The position numbers were made by a program, and so were the translations under genes. DNA of 64,000 nucleotides from Hymenoscyphus infarciens (Eukaryota > Ascomycota > Leotiomycetes > Helotiales > Helotiaceae). Below the pieces are notes generated by a model. It saw only the letters and a list, made by a program, of their open reading frames with translations. It searched no databases and had not been told where the DNA came from. The DNA is taken from assembly GCA_001414345.1 (NCBI GenBank), contig LLCB01000041.1:310001-374000 (forward strand). The letters run 5' to 3'. Every line of letters begins with the position of its first letter. Position 1 is the stretch's first letter. Positions 45,708 to 58,070 of this stretch are shown here, in pieces.

Positions 45708-47637
45708 TAAACAAGCTACTGCTCTGAATAACCTTTGATTGCGATGTTTTCAAATTGGCCCAACAAGTACTTCGTAAGATGAGTTGATAAACCAAAAATC
45801 ACCGAAACATTTCCATAAATTTCCACCGGCTCGGTCTTCTCCCACAGGGGAATGCTTGATGCCTACCTATAAGAAAGCCTGTACTATTTTCCAGCATTGG
45901 GAAAAGGCCCCCCGGGGGTCTGCAAGCAACAGGCACAGTTGTTGGGATTTTGCCACATACAGAGCCGACAACGAAACGTCCCCCCTTTTGGAGCACCTTC
46001 TCAACCTCTCGTCAAGAAAGATCACGAACTCTCTCGGGTCACTGAACTGACTCCATTCACGAAACCTTCCATGAGCCTTCCAGAAAACTTCAACGGATAG
46101 ATTGTACATACGGAGAGATAAGGCGGAACCCACCTGCAGGTCAGACAAACCAAATTTGACCAACCGAACGCTCTGAGGGGTCAAAGCGACCACGAACTAT
46201 CACCACCTTGTGCCGAACCTAAACACTACTCCGTACACACGCCACGGCTTTCGAATAGTGACAGACTTTATGACAGGCGAGCCGACGAATAGGAGAGCAA
46301 ATTTCAACGAACTCCCAGCCTGGCAGCGGGAAGGCTAGCAAGCAAGTGCTGAGCGGCATTGAGGAAAAACAGAGTCTCTAGCACGACTTCGAAGTCTCCC
46401 TCCTTCGTTCTCTCGACCAAATTCGATCTCCTCACCCATTTGGTGCATACGAAGCGTACGTGTCGGCTGGTTGGGGTTTTCGACAGCACTCATCACGACG
46501 GTTTCCACAAGAGGGCAACGTGCCGAGGATACTGCAGCAAATCTGCAGCCATTGCGGAGATTGAGAATCACAGAGAAACATTGGTTGGTGAAGGATACCC
46601 GTATACCTTGATAGGTCCGGAGAGGAGACCCTTTTTGTGATTGGGAGCCGGTGAATAGGTCGAAATTGAGAGTCGTCAAGAGGTCCCTGGCGTGATATCC
46701 GGATTGTTTTTGTTTGGTTCCGGAAAGAGGCTCAGTTGAGTCAGTTCTCTCGCCTTTTCTCCGAAGATAAACAACGACTCGACCAACTTCATACAGGCAA
46801 GATCATCTCGGTTAGGGCTAGAGAGAGAAGAGAAGACGCAATTGCGGGCCCACGATCTCTTCCTTATCGAGTCTTTTGAGACTTTGGATCGGCCGGCATC
46901 CACCCTGCAACACCCGCCAGTTGGAACTGCAACCTGGGCCCTGGACCTCGAAGTGACGGGAAGTGCTCGGTACGAATTAGTGCTCACCACCATCCAGCGC
47001 GCGTCTGTTGGTGCGGCTAAGGTGTCTAGACGTCTACTAGTACTCTCCGTACCCTTTACCGGTACTGTACTGTTTGTAGCCGAGTTGTGTTGTGCAACAA
47101 TTGTTCATCGGTACAGAACACACAGCTCGGCTGCCTTGCCCTAACTACTGTCTATAACAACCAAGAAGCCCTCTCCTCGCTACGGACGTTGGTTTAGGCG
47201 ACCGCAACACCTTGATGCTACGCTACTATACGCTACGCACAGCACAGCACAGGTCGGGATCAAACAACGTGTCAACCTAAGCCTATTTGCACTACGAGAC
47301 CATCAACTGCCTACCGGGGAATTTTATCCACGCGCTACAATACTTAGCTGCTTTCCCACGTTTTTGCCCTCCTTGTCCTCTGCTCTGCTTAGACCTCCGA
47401 CTGCTGATCTCGCTGCCCTGTCTATCCTGTCCGAGCCGAGTCTCCCAAATCCTTGGTCGGGCGGAGAAAAGAGCAGAGCACGAACCGCTAGAGGAGAAAG
47501 AGCCCCGATTCCGTACCTACTCTAGTAAGACCGGCCCATCCATCTGTTTGACATCTCTGTTGTGCGGTATTAGACATTGTCATGTCCTCTCCTCTCCTTT
47601 CTTCTCCTCCTCTTGTTGCCCTCCCGTTTAGTCATGT

Positions 47638-50600
47638 ATGATCATGTCAATGGCAGACAAGCAGCTGACCCTACAGCCTCCAGGCGCGCCCGAATACAAA
47701 CCACCACCCCCCTCCGAGTCCAGATTCGACGACGAAGAGGCCCCTTCCTCTCCCGAGCGACCTGACTTTCTTGCCGGTGTCAAACGGGGGTTCAGAAGGT
47801 GGGGATCTGTATCTGGCGGAAGTCGAGGAGGTCGAAGCAAGCCCTCGAACATACAAGTTGGGGACCGGCAACTGTCGACAACCGCAGAACCAACACCCGC
47901 GATTGCCCCAAACGAGACCTCTCCCCGAACCTTTACCAAGAAGCATGCTCGGAATCTAAGCAATCTTGACAGAGAAAAACCTCTGCCGGCACCACCAGAG
48001 CCTTCGCCCGACAAACGTCCCCCAAACCTCTTCTCCCCTCCCGATACCCCCAAAGCATTTGCAGCAATGTCTCGACAGGCAGTGAGTGGCAGTCGGACGA
48101 GTACCATGGACTCGAGTACATCAGGCGCCCAGGGCTATTCTGGGGGGTCCTTTAAGCAGCCAACGAACGCCTATGGCGATAATTCCAACGGTGGACAAAC
48201 CGCGACAAGACAAGAATCGGATGACAATGCCCAAGATAATACGACACCACGAAGTAATGGCCCACCCTCTGCAGGTCCCTCTCCAGCACAACCACGCTCC
48301 GCTGGTGGTCAGGTATTAGGAAGCCAAGCAACACCGCCCCAACATCTCTCTGGTTTGATGTGCAATGTTCATCGTACCACAGGAAGAGAACCCCATCCAC
48401 TTGTGGGCGCTACCACCACAATTTTAGGGGACAAACTTTATGTGTTTGGTGGCAGGATACTATCGAGGACAAGGCAATCGTTGACCTCGGATTTATATGA
48501 ACTTGATCTGATCCGTCGACATTGGACAAAGATTAATGCATCTGGGGATATACCCCCTCCGCGTTATTTCCATAGTGTATGCCCACTGGGCGACACGAAA
48601 CTTGTTTGTTATGGTGGAATGTCTCCGGCTTCAGCTCAAGGACAAACCCCGGTAGCTGCTACCCAGGGCGCGGAAGCTCAAGCGGAAGTTGTTGTAATGT
48701 CAGATATTTATATTTATGACGCACCCACAAGGACGTGGTCATATATACCCACACAGGAAACGCCACAAGGAAGATACGCACACTGTGCCACCATTCTTCC
48801 ATCCTCCGCTACATTTTCGTCAGTTAATGCGCCAAGTTCAGCACTGCATCATAATCCGGGTGGAGCGAATCCAAATCAAGGCACCATTGGCGTCAATATT
48901 GATGGAAGTGGAGGGGCAGAAATGGTAGTGGTTGGAGGCCAGGATAGTGCAAACCATTACATTGAACAAATTAGTGTTTTTAACTTGAGGAGTTTGAAGT
49001 GGACGAGCACACAGCAATTGGGCAAGAGTTGTGGCGCGTATCGAAGTGTTGTTGCTCCTCTTCCAAGCAGCATTACTACAAGACTCGGCAAAAGTTCACC
49101 CAAACCAGACAACAGTAACTTCAGCCAAGATGCGAGGGAGACTGGTTCGTCGATGTTGATTTATTCCAATTACAACTTTTTGGATGTCAAGCTGGAACTC
49201 CAGATACGATCCTCAGATGGTACATTGGCTGAGAAGCCCATGCAGGGCACATTTTCACCGCCCGGTCTTCGATTTCCTAATGGTGGGGTTATCGATACGA
49301 ATTTTGTTGTTAGCGGTACGTATCTCACCTCGTCCAAACAAGAGTATGCACTTTGGGCTCTTGATTTACGGACATTGACTTGGAGTCGAATTGATGCTGG
49401 TGGAAATGTTTTCAGCCAGGGAAGCTGGAACCGCGGAGTTTTATGGAGTCGAAGAAATACATTTGTTATACTTGGAAACCGGAAACGCAGCTTAGTAGAA
49501 GACTACAATCATCGCAGAATAAACTTCTCCAATGTCTGTATGGTCGAGTTAGAAGCTTTTGGATTGTATGACAATCCACGGAAAGCAACGCCCATGTCAG
49601 GTTTTGTATCAGCGAGTGCTCCTTACACCGCCCCGTCCTTGAATCCAAGCTTGAAAGCTGGTTGGACTGCAGGTGGACGTACGTTGTCGAAAGCAGCGGA
49701 AGAACTGGGCCAAAGTGCTCTTGGATTGAAGGAATTTTCAGATATGGACATTCTCTGCGTGGGTGGTGAAAGAATACCGGTCAACTCTCGAATCGTGGCT
49801 CGAAGATGGGGACCATACTTTGTGCAACTTCTCTTGGAGGGCGCAGCTAATCAAGACGGAAATGATGCTGCAACTCTCCGACCAGATGGTATGTTTCGGT
49901 CAAATCAAAGCAGGAACAGCAGTGTTACCATAACACCCAGTTTGGGAAATGCTTCCAATATGTCCACATCATCGACCCTGAATAACACATCAGCACAGAG
50001 TACAAACTCCTCACATCAATCACAGGATCCATATTCGCTCACCAATCCACCCGATTCCAACAAACTATCTCCAACCACCCGACCTCGAACCCTCTATCTT
50101 CCACACACTCATCTCACTCTTCAAGCGCTTCTTCAGTACCTTTACACATCTTCGTTACCCCCTTCCAACTCACATCTATGCACGCCTCAAATCCTATGCT
50201 CCCTCCTTCAATTGGCACGCCCTTATAAAATTGACGGGCTTCTTGAAGCTGTAGTCGAGCGTCTCCATGGGGTCTTAGATTCCAGGAATGCAGCAGCTGT
50301 TTTTAATGCAACAGCAATGGCTGCCGGTGGTGGAAGATCTACTAGCTCATCAGCCTTTGGTGAGAATTGGTTATCTTCAGACTTCTCAGATGTTCCTGGA
50401 GCCAATAAAGGACCTCCGGTTCTTCAACTCGGTCAGTTTGGCGGAGATTTACCCGTCAGAGGTCAACAACCTCTCCGCATCAACACCTCTGTAGGCAATC
50501 TCGGCACAGGGGCCGGTGGTAGGAGGCGAGATGACGAGGAGAGTCTGAGTGCCTCTTCAAGCGTGGCAAGTGATATTTCCGGCTCGGATCTAGGTAACAT

Positions 50601-50781
50601 GAACAATGAAGTCGACGCTCGAAACGATGCAAATGGAAAAGAAATCTGGAAAGGAGACGTTAGCGCTGTGATTGGTCTACAAAAGCGCGGATTAAGAGGA
50701 TTAATGGAAGGCCGAAGATTGAGAGAAAGAGGAGGGAGTGTCCCTGGCCCCAGAGTTGGGCTTGGGATTGGAACGAATTGA
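47638..50781 (+). CDS. Kelch-repeat and BTB domain protein (Ral2-like)
   Basis: One uninterrupted exon, 1047 aa. Three in-frame ATGs lie close together (47638, 47644, 47650). Residues 1-240 are disordered, rich in Pro, Ser, Gly and Asn. Kelch repeats follow from about 245: LVGATTTILGDKLYVFGGR, DLYELDLIRRHWTKI, RYFHSVCPLGDTKLVCYGG and TRTWSYI...GRYAHCATIL are typical blades. A divergent BTB region starts at about 695 (SDMDILCVGGERIPVNSRIVARRW), is split by a Ser/Asn/Thr-rich insertion, and resumes with LYLPHTHLTLQALLQYLYTSSLP and a helical end. The Kelch-then-BTB order is like fission yeast Ral2, which acts with Ras1; that link is suggested, not shown. Confidence 0.85.
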   Translation: MIMSMADKQLTLQPPGAPEYKPPPPSESRFDDEEAPSSPERPDFLAGVKRGFRRWGSVSGGSRGGRSKPSNIQVGDRQLSTTAEPTPAIAPNETSPRTFTKKHARNLSNLDREKPLPAPPEPSPDKRPPNLFSPPDTPKAFAAMSRQAVSGSRTSTMDSSTSGAQGYSGGSFKQPTNAYGDNSNGGQTATRQESDDNAQDNTTPRSNGPPSAGPSPAQPRSAGGQVLGSQATPPQHLSGLMCNVHRTTGREPHPLVGATTTILGDKLYVFGGRILSRTRQSLTSDLYELDLIRRHWTKINASGDIPPPRYFHSVCPLGDTKLVCYGGMSPASAQGQTPVAATQGAEAQAEVVVMSDIYIYDAPTRTWSYIPTQETPQGRYAHCATILPSSATFSSVNAPSSALHHNPGGANPNQGTIGVNIDGSGGAEMVVVGGQDSANHYIEQISVFNLRSLKWTSTQQLGKSCGAYRSVVAPLPSSITTRLGKSSPKPDNSNFSQDARETGSSMLIYSNYNFLDVKLELQIRSSDGTLAEKPMQGTFSPPGLRFPNGGVIDTNFVVSGTYLTSSKQEYALWALDLRTLTWSRIDAGGNVFSQGSWNRGVLWSRRNTFVILGNRKRSLVEDYNHRRINFSNVCMVELEAFGLYDNPRKATPMSGFVSASAPYTAPSLNPSLKAGWTAGGRTLSKAAEELGQSALGLKEFSDMDILCVGGERIPVNSRIVARRWGPYFVQLLLEGAANQDGNDAATLRPDGMFRSNQSRNSSVTITPSLGNASNMSTSSTLNNTSAQSTNSSHQSQDPYSLTNPPDSNKLSPTTRPRTLYLPHTHLTLQALLQYLYTSSLPPSNSHLCTPQILCSLLQLARPYKIDGLLEAVVERLHGVLDSRNAAAVFNATAMAAGGGRSTSSSAFGENWLSSDFSDVPGANKGPPVLQLGQFGGDLPVRGQQPLRINTSVGNLGTGAGGRRRDDEESLSASSSVASDISGSDLGNMNNEVDARNDANGKEIWKGDVSAVIGLQKRGLRGLMEGRRLRERGGSVPGPRVGLGIGTN

Positions 50782-51594
50782 GGAAAAGAGGGTGGAAAAG
50801 ACCTCGCGACTCGCCGACTTTTTTACGAGGATCATGAATCACGGTTACTGCATTGACAGGAGAAATTTTTTGTATGGGACGTTTTGTTTCTTCTTTTATT
50901 TTTTTAATATACGATTTGAACTTTTGGGGCTACCGTTTGTTATTGTTTTTCAATTGCAAAATAGTTGTATTGAGTTTATTTAGTACTTCTTGTTGAAAGG
51001 GATATCACTGATGTTTTCTCTTCTTTTCGGTTGATGTGGGTGTTTTGAGAGAATGAAAGAAAGGGATGGCCGGGCTGGGTTTGGATGTGGGCTGAATGTG
51101 TGAGATAGTTGGGAGAATGGAAAATATTGTATGAGATGCTCTGAGAAAATATGTCTTGTGATTCTCCCTTTTTTGATCAACGCTTAGTAGTTCCCTGGAA
51201 CCAGTAATAACCCATCAGGGTGAAGAGCAATGCGGACCAATCAACTTCTAACTTAATAGAAGGAATTCATTTGCTGTTGATTACTTGTTGGTTGGTCCTC
51301 AAAGCAGAGCCGATCTCAGGTGGATAATAAAAGCGGCAGTAATTCAGAGTAATTATTCTAAAGTCTCAGCTGCATAGCTTCTCACAGCAGCTCCGCCTTT
51401 CTTGATGGAAGAAGAGAATGACCAGTCACACCCTCATCTTTTCACGCTCAGAATAGTGAATCACCCCCCGACAGCGCCGGACAAAGCGCTAGTAGGCAGT
51501 ACCTAGAGGAGGGGTTGTTCCACCCCCACCACAAAATGTTCCTCTCTCTGTATTCCTCAACACCAAACTTTCAACACCACGCCGTCGCAGCATA
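50782..51594. other. Intergenic between Kelch/BTB and NPT1 genes
   Basis: T-rich 3' flank on the left, NPT1 promoter on the right. Carries the solitary AAAAGCGGCAGTAA at 51329-51342 shared with the element at 34618-34791. No gene seen. Confidence 0.45.
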
Positions 51595-53059
51595 ATGGAC
51601 TTCAACAGCTCTTCTCCCTTCCCCGAGGGAGTAATCTCCTTCCTCGATACCGATCTCTACAAATTGACTATGCAATGTGCCGTGCTCAAATACTTCTCAA
51701 AAATCCGAGTTACGTACGCTTTCCACAATCGCACACCGGAAAAAAAGCTATCCAGAGCAGCATTCAAATGGCTCCAAGCTCAAATCAATAGTCAGTCGCT
51801 CCCAAAGCCCTTTCTTTTGACCCCGCTAACTAGTAGAAGAACTGGGCAACATCGCGCTCTCCACCGACGAGTTTCGCTTTCTGAAATCGACTTGCACCTA
51901 CCTAAACCAGCCTTATCTCGATTTCCTCAAAGAGTTCCGCCTGAATCCGCGCGAGCAAATCGAGGCTACCTTTACCCCCGTGAAGGATACGGGAAGCGAC
52001 GAGGATATCGGAGAGTTTTGTCTGAACATCAAGGGATTATGGGTGGAAACAATCCTTTACGAAATACCCCTCCTTGCTCTGACAAGTGAGGCTTACTTCC
52101 GCTTTATGGATACGGATTGGTCATACGACGGACAAGAAGACAAGGCTTATGCAAAGGGAATGCGCCTACTGGAGGCAGGCTGTGTCGTGTCAGAATTCGG
52201 TACGCGCAGACGTAGAGACTACCACACTCAAGCCCTGGTCTTCCGTGGACTTGTCAAGGCAAAGAAAGAAGGGGAGAGACTGGGTTTGACTGGAAATATC
52301 TCAGGGACGAGTAATGTTCATTTGGCAATGAGATTTGGCATTCCTCCAATTGGTACCGTTGCTCACGAATGGTTTATGGGAGTTGCGGCTATCACTGGTG
52401 ACTACAAAAATGCTACTACGACTGCATTGAGTTACTGGGTTGGATGTTTTGGAGAGGGCGTTCTTGGAATTGCGCTCACGGATACCTTCGGCACCCCGGT
52501 TTTCCTTGAGGCTTTCAGTGAACCAATCAAACCTGTTGGAGAATTGGAATCTGGCAAAAGTGTTACTTCGAGCGATTCGGTGAACGGAAATGTCAAGGCA
52601 AAGACATATGCAGAAGTTTTCACTGGCGTACGACAAGATTCCGGAGATCCAGCCAACTTTGTGAAAATGATGAAGGACTTTTACGACAGCCAAGGCATCA
52701 CCGAGAAAAAGACTATTGTCTTCTCCGACTCCTTGAACATTGATCTCTGTCTCGAGTATAAGAAGATTTCCGACGAAGCCGGTTTCAACACGTCATTTGG
52801 TGTGGGAACATTTTTCACGAATGATTTCGTACATCTCAAGACGGGCGCTAAGTCTACACCCCTGAACATTGTCATCAAACTGAATAGCGCTGAGGACCGA
52901 TCAGCGATCAAAATAAGTGACAATATTGGCAAGAATACTGGTGATTCAGCGACTGTCCAGAAAGTCAAGAAAGATCTGGGTTATGTGGAGAGAGAGTGGG
53001 CCCAAGGGGATGAAGCGAAACGATGGGGAAGTGACGATGTCGAGAAGAGCAAGCAGTAG
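51595..53059 (+). CDS. NPT1: Nicotinate phosphoribosyltransferase
   Basis: Exons 51595-51790 and 51834-53059; 1422 nt, 473 aa. The 43-bp intron (GTCAGT...CTAACTAG) joins AQIN to IEELGNIALS. Family motifs are clear: FLDTDLYKLTMQCAVLKYF at the N-terminus, SEFGTRRRRD (about 185-194), SGTSNVHLAMRFGIPPIGTVAHEW with the catalytic-site His at 243, VRQDSGDPANF and IVFSDSLNIDLCLEYK. The enzyme converts nicotinate and PRPP to nicotinate mononucleotide with ATP use, the first committed step of Preiss-Handler NAD salvage. Length is a little above yeast Npt1. An insertion with GNVKAK precedes the VRQDSGDP motif. No feature suggests inactivation. Confidence 0.94.
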
Positions 53060-54215
53060 ACTTTCCAACCCACTTTTTGCTTTGATCAAAATCATCGCCT
53101 TTCGTTCCGGGCGACGCCATCTTCATACATATCATGGCGAACAAGGACGACAAACCCTTCGAAGGCCGATCGAATTCATTTTTGAATACCCATTTCAACA
53201 TGGAAAGTGCCACCGAGCCATTGGTACAAGGGCAGTCTCATTTTGGGCGGTCTTTGGAACTTTTTCAGGATATTGAGGTTCCGAACACTTAGTTTCCAGG
53301 TCGGGAAACAGGACGGCCTGGAAGGAAAGAATGTCTAGGACGAGAAAAATAAAAAACCCTTTTTAGGATTCTCTTGGTTTTTTTTCATATCGCAGGCAGG
53401 CAGGCGACAGGGCAGGCATTCTACCTAGATGACTTTTAAGATTAATGGCTCGATGCCTGATTTATACCAATTGACTTTTTTATAAATACGTCCTTGTGGT
53501 TTTTGTCTTGTTGTTCGCGACGACGCAACTTCCCAAGACTGTTGTTATTTGGAGATAGATTCTTTTTCTAAAAGCTCCCGAACAACAAAATCAATTGTGC
53601 GAACGAACGGTTTAGAAGAAAGAAGTTTCGTTGCTCTTCGTTGTCGTAAATTTGCTGAAGTGATTGAATTTACTTGTGGACTTCTAGCACACTTTCTTTC
53701 CATGGGAATGAGGATTGAGCCTATTACCTGGAAGAAGAACATTTAGTGCAATTGCAAAATGCCAAATGTAGCAATTTGTTTTTAGAGGATAGGGTGAAGG
53801 GATTGAACTACCATGTTGGTTTTGAAAGGTGCTTGCTGTGTTGAGCTGAGAGCTGTTTTTGTAGGTTACCAACAGCTGCGTTTTTTTGACAACGGCCTAT
53901 TTGTAGGTTACTTACAAATTAGAGTAATGACACTTTTACTTCGATTCGTAGTACAGCTACAACCTTTGGCAGTTGTCTACAGCAACCGTTCGGAAAGGGA
54001 CTCTCAATCAGTGACAAGCACTTACAAGATCTCAACTACGGGGTCCGTAACCTTCGTAGGTTATCTTTTACCTCTGTATTTACTATTGCCCTTCACAATA
54101 CGTCTCAGTCCAGGTCAAATGGTTATTCCCCCGTAGATCACACAACACAAGAAACAACCCAGGAGAAACTTTGCTCCTTGCGAAAGCTTTTCATGAATGC
54201 ATTACGCAGCGCTTT
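53060..54215. other. Intergenic, convergent 3' ends; nothing recognised
   Basis: Between two convergent stops. Contains near-duplicated TTTTGTAGGTTACCAACAG / TTTGTAGGTTACTTACAA at 53859-53920 and a related CGTAGGTTATC at 54053. No coding evidence. Confidence 0.45.
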
Positions 54216-57200
54216 CTATGTCGTTTCCGAAACACTCCAAATCTCCATCCCATTCCCCGCAATCAAAATCTGCGTCTTCCCATCATGACCCCCTTTCTCT
54301 TCGGCCCCTCCACTCAAAATCGCCAAGTCCCCCACATCAGCAACAGAAGTGAAGACATTACCAGTATTCTTGATCTCCACCACAACCTTTCCCTCACTTC
54401 CAGAAACAGACACTTCCCATTCCTTGACCCTCTGATCATTACTTGAAGACACAACACGAAAGCTCTCCTCTTCCCTTTCAACAACCGATACAGGCATGAT
54501 ACAAACTCCCGTAATAGCAGCAGCATGAGCAGCTCTCAGTATGAAAGTCCTCGGTTTGCAAGACATATCGTGAGTCTGGTATATTGAAATCGCCATAGCA
54601 TTATCATCACCTCCCGTAGCAACGAGAAAATAATCTTCCCCCTTCGATTCAACGAAATCCAAAGACTTGATCGCGTTCTGGTGGATTTTAGAGGTGGACA
54701 GCATCTCCAACCTGGGTGGCGAGGGGTGAAAACTATTCTCCATATCCTCCCCCACAAACTGGTGGTTAAGTGGTAACTTCCAAATCGGTATCCTCCCATC
54801 GGTCGACGCTGTCAAGATCGTCATCGCTTCTCCTTGGATACCCAAATGCCTGATCTGCGTAAGACAAGAAGAGGTGTAATTCCCCGTCCCGATCAAGAGA
54901 TATCCCGTCCATTTGTTATAGATATAACAACGGATGGTGGAATCTGAATAAGCAAGACTTATCAGGAGACTTTCTTGTCCGTCGGGGGTTAAGGCAAGAG
55001 GACATTCTGTGACGTCGAAACTCATGATTCGGAGATCTTGGTCTGGGGATGGGTCTGGACAGGTTGCTTCGCAGATGACGCCGATGCCGAATCTGGGAAT
55101 GTCTGAGATGGACCAGATGAAGAATTCTTCGTTTCCGCCGCTGCTGAGGAGGTAGTGGGATTTGTGCCATTGGAGGTATTGGATTCCTGCTGTGTGGCTT
55201 TGGACTACTGCTAGACAGTTGAAGTGAGTTTCGAGGTTTGTGTTGTCGTCATCGTATCGCCAGATTCGAATTGCTGTATCTTCAGCCCCTGTTGCGATGA
55301 ACCTCTTGTCACTGGAAATGGCGGTTGTCTTTATCTCACGTCCATGTCCACCTTGTTTGACGATTTCGTGGGAAGGTTTGGCTTGAGAATGGATGTATAA
55401 TTTCGAAGCCTTGGTGTAAACGAAATGCCCAGCACCACCAGAATTTTCAAGAGCAGAGTAGGCATAACTTCGATGAGCTCCACCACAATCGACACTTGCA
55501 ATTTCGTATTGCTTGGTTTCGTTCCAGACAACGAAGTTCTTGCTTTTGAATCCGTATAGAATCAGATCTCCGTCTTCGAACCAGGCTGCCTCAATCATGG
55601 GTCCGAAAGAAGGTGTGCCGCAATGGACAGGATTTATTTCCCCTATTATCTCATCGTTGGAGCTATAGAATCCCAGGGAGAATATGGAATAGACTCCATT
55701 TCTACCAGTTGTCAAAATATAGATCTTTTCTGGGCTTTCGGTCGATGAGGGAAGAACAAATATGGTAGTGAAAGAGTCCCCTGAACTAAACCGCTGATCG
55801 TTCCAAGTGCAAATTGGGTGCTCCGTATTTTGTGGATGATAAACAGCCAGTGTTCCTTTCCGCGAACCTAGTATTAACATCCCGTTGTACATGCCACCAG
55901 CTGTAACCACAAAATCATCGGGGAGGACGTATCGATATGTATCCCCACCCTGCGGTTTTACTGAGAATAGAGTGGAACCTTTGTTTGAAAGGGTAGTCAC
56001 CAGGAGGCCGTAAGTGTCTGTTTGGGTGTCATGAATCTTGAACATATCGGCGACTTTCCCATTGACCTTCCCTATCTCTTCAACCAAATTTACTGGTCGA
56101 TAAGAATAGATCTTGCCGTTGGCTCCCGCAAGAAAGGCAGTAGATAGCTCGGGGAAGCCTTCAATGATGGAATACGATCTCAAATCATCTTTGCCTGTTT
56201 GTGGTAGAAATACCTCATTCCAAGTTAATGGATCGTTGAGTTGACCTGTTAGTACGCGCCCGAAGGTGGTAGTTGTGATGAATGTGTCTTGAGTGACGAA
56301 GGCGTATCGATTGAAAGCGTCTTTGGGTGCTTTTTTTGCCTTTTTCTTCTTTTTTGGTGGGTTTTCGTCGGATGTTGAACTGGTGATAGGCTCCGAGTCT
56401 GAGGACATATCATCTTGTGATGGATGCATTGTCGTTGGGTTGCTAGGCTCATGTAGAGGAAGGCGACTCACGACTTCTTCGAGATCCCATACGTTTAGTG
56501 ACACTTCGCTATCAACAGGTTCAGCTATGTTCCCCAGTGAAGTCTTTTTGATCCCAGCCACTTCCATGCTGTACTTGGAGATTTTTCCATCCGCTCCTCC
56601 CGTGGCAATTTGAAAGATTCCATTATCTTCGGATATTAAAGCTGATGACCAAATATGCTTTCCGCTGTGAAAAGCATATGTATCAACGTGGCTGAGCTTA
56701 GCTGTTGAGTCGGACCCAGATTTTTGGGAGACTTGGTACCCCTCCATTTCAACATCAGAGTCATCTCGTTCTGCGATTTCCAGAGACCACTGTTGCGCAG
56801 TGGAGTCTTCCCCCAAGGACAGGATGTTGACAAGAGGAAACTCGAGATCTTTGGATTCTCTAATAAGGAACTTGACACCCCATATCCTCGAAGCGTGACC
56901 CATCACCATAGCCAGACATCTTTCACCTGGAAGACTGGTCCCCACATCTCGTTCGTTCTCGCCAAATCCCGTTTCTCGTAGGGTGTATTCTGCACTCGCT
57001 CCGCTCTTCTCCACATTCTCAGCTAGATCCCAGATTCGAATAGCACGGTCGTCACTACAGCTTGCTAGAAATCTGGTTTGCGTACTCCCAAGTCCAACAA
57101 TTACTGGGGAGATATTGACACCGAAAATTGATCCCTCATGCCCAGTAAAAGTAAAGAGGGTCTGGACATTTCCGAATAAGCCATCTTCAGACACGAGTCC

Positions 57201-57942
57201 TCTCCAATATATGATTTCTCCAAAGACGGTTCCCGCTGCTACCAGAATCTGTTCGGGGTTATCCCAAACCACGTGTGCCGAGTACAAGATTGACTCAGAT
57301 GGTGAAGGTAAATCCTCGACCGTAGGTTGTCCATTTTTGTCGAAGCTGGCTCTGAGGAGAGCATTGTGAGCAGTTACGAGAACACAACTGGATTCCCATA
57401 TTGCCACATCCAGAACCCAATCTGTTACCGAGATGGCTCTATCCGCAATGCTGGTAACGTTTCCATGTAGAACATGCCCGAAATCCAGTTTGCTGAGCAA
57501 TATTAGACTGTTCCCACCCCAGATGACCACTTGCAAATCATTGCTCTGAGAACTTCTGTTGACGGCGATTCCATGGACGGTTTGCTCTTGGAATACCTCG
57601 CACTGAGATATCAATTTTGAGTTTCCTGCATTAAAGACCTTCAAGAAGGACCCTTCAGCAGCCAAGAGTAGACGCGTTCCAACGCCAGTGGTATAGAATT
57701 CAAGAGCTGTCACCGGGTTGAGTGTATGAACATGCTAGAACTCAGTCAGATCTTGTGTTGATATTAACCATCAAAAAGGAGATATAGTAAACGGGCTTGA
57801 ATTTGGTGATGGCATGTCACTCCTATATGAGCACTTGCTCAAAAACACGAGGCTCGTTCGCGCGCCCAAGCGACCCGAGATGACAGAAATAAGAATACAG
57901 AGAAAAGAGAATTGTCGACTTGCTACTAACCTTGATCGACAT
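54216..57942 (-). CDS. WDR6/Rtt10 (Trm734)-like WD40 protein
   Basis: Large exon 57734-54216 with, by inference, a 12-nt first exon 57942-57931 (MSIK) joined across a 196-bp GTTAGT...CTAG intron to HVHTLNPVTALEFYTTG; 1176 aa. The large frame itself begins without an ATG before VTALEF, so an upstream exon is needed. Several WD repeats are visible (FLASCSDDRAIRIWDL, FTGHEGSIFGVNI, HGREIKTTAISSDKRFIATGAEDTAIRIWRYD, SSNDQRVKEWEV). The phrase DTYAFHSGKHIWSSALI is characteristic of the WDR6 family. Yeast Rtt10/Trm734 partners the methyltransferase Trm7 for 2'-O-methylation of the tRNA wobble position. A Lys-rich loop (KKKKKAKKAPK) sits mid-protein. Confidence 0.85.
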
Positions 57943-58070
57943 TGAGAAGCCTGGTGTTGTTGAGGTTTTTGGGGTGGATTAGTTTATGCCAAGCGAGGGC
58001 CCGACTAAAATCGCGGGGAAGAAAATTGCGAGCTCTCCAACCTCCTCGATTTTCCTCAACAACCACCACA
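57943..58070. promoter_or_regulatory. Short divergent promoter, WDR6-like / SDR
   Basis: Only 128 bp separate the two inferred start codons on opposite strands. Confidence 0.45.

Larger units (their letters stand above)
44930..47637. other. Long divergent intergenic region before the Kelch/BTB gene
   Basis: 2.7 kb. The left part is the BSD-gene promoter; a 133-bp MITE lies at 45575-45707. From about 46300 the sequence is GC-richer, and the part just before the Kelch gene is pyrimidine-rich, perhaps a long 5' leader. Minus-strand frames (45867-46193, 46335-46679, 46676-46993) overlap in different phases and look non-coding. Confidence 0.45.

Noticed and set aside
46335..46993. Minus-strand frames upstream of the Kelch/BTB gene
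   Set aside because: Overlapping, different phases, arginine/serine-rich shadow composition; more likely 5' leader or promoter DNA.
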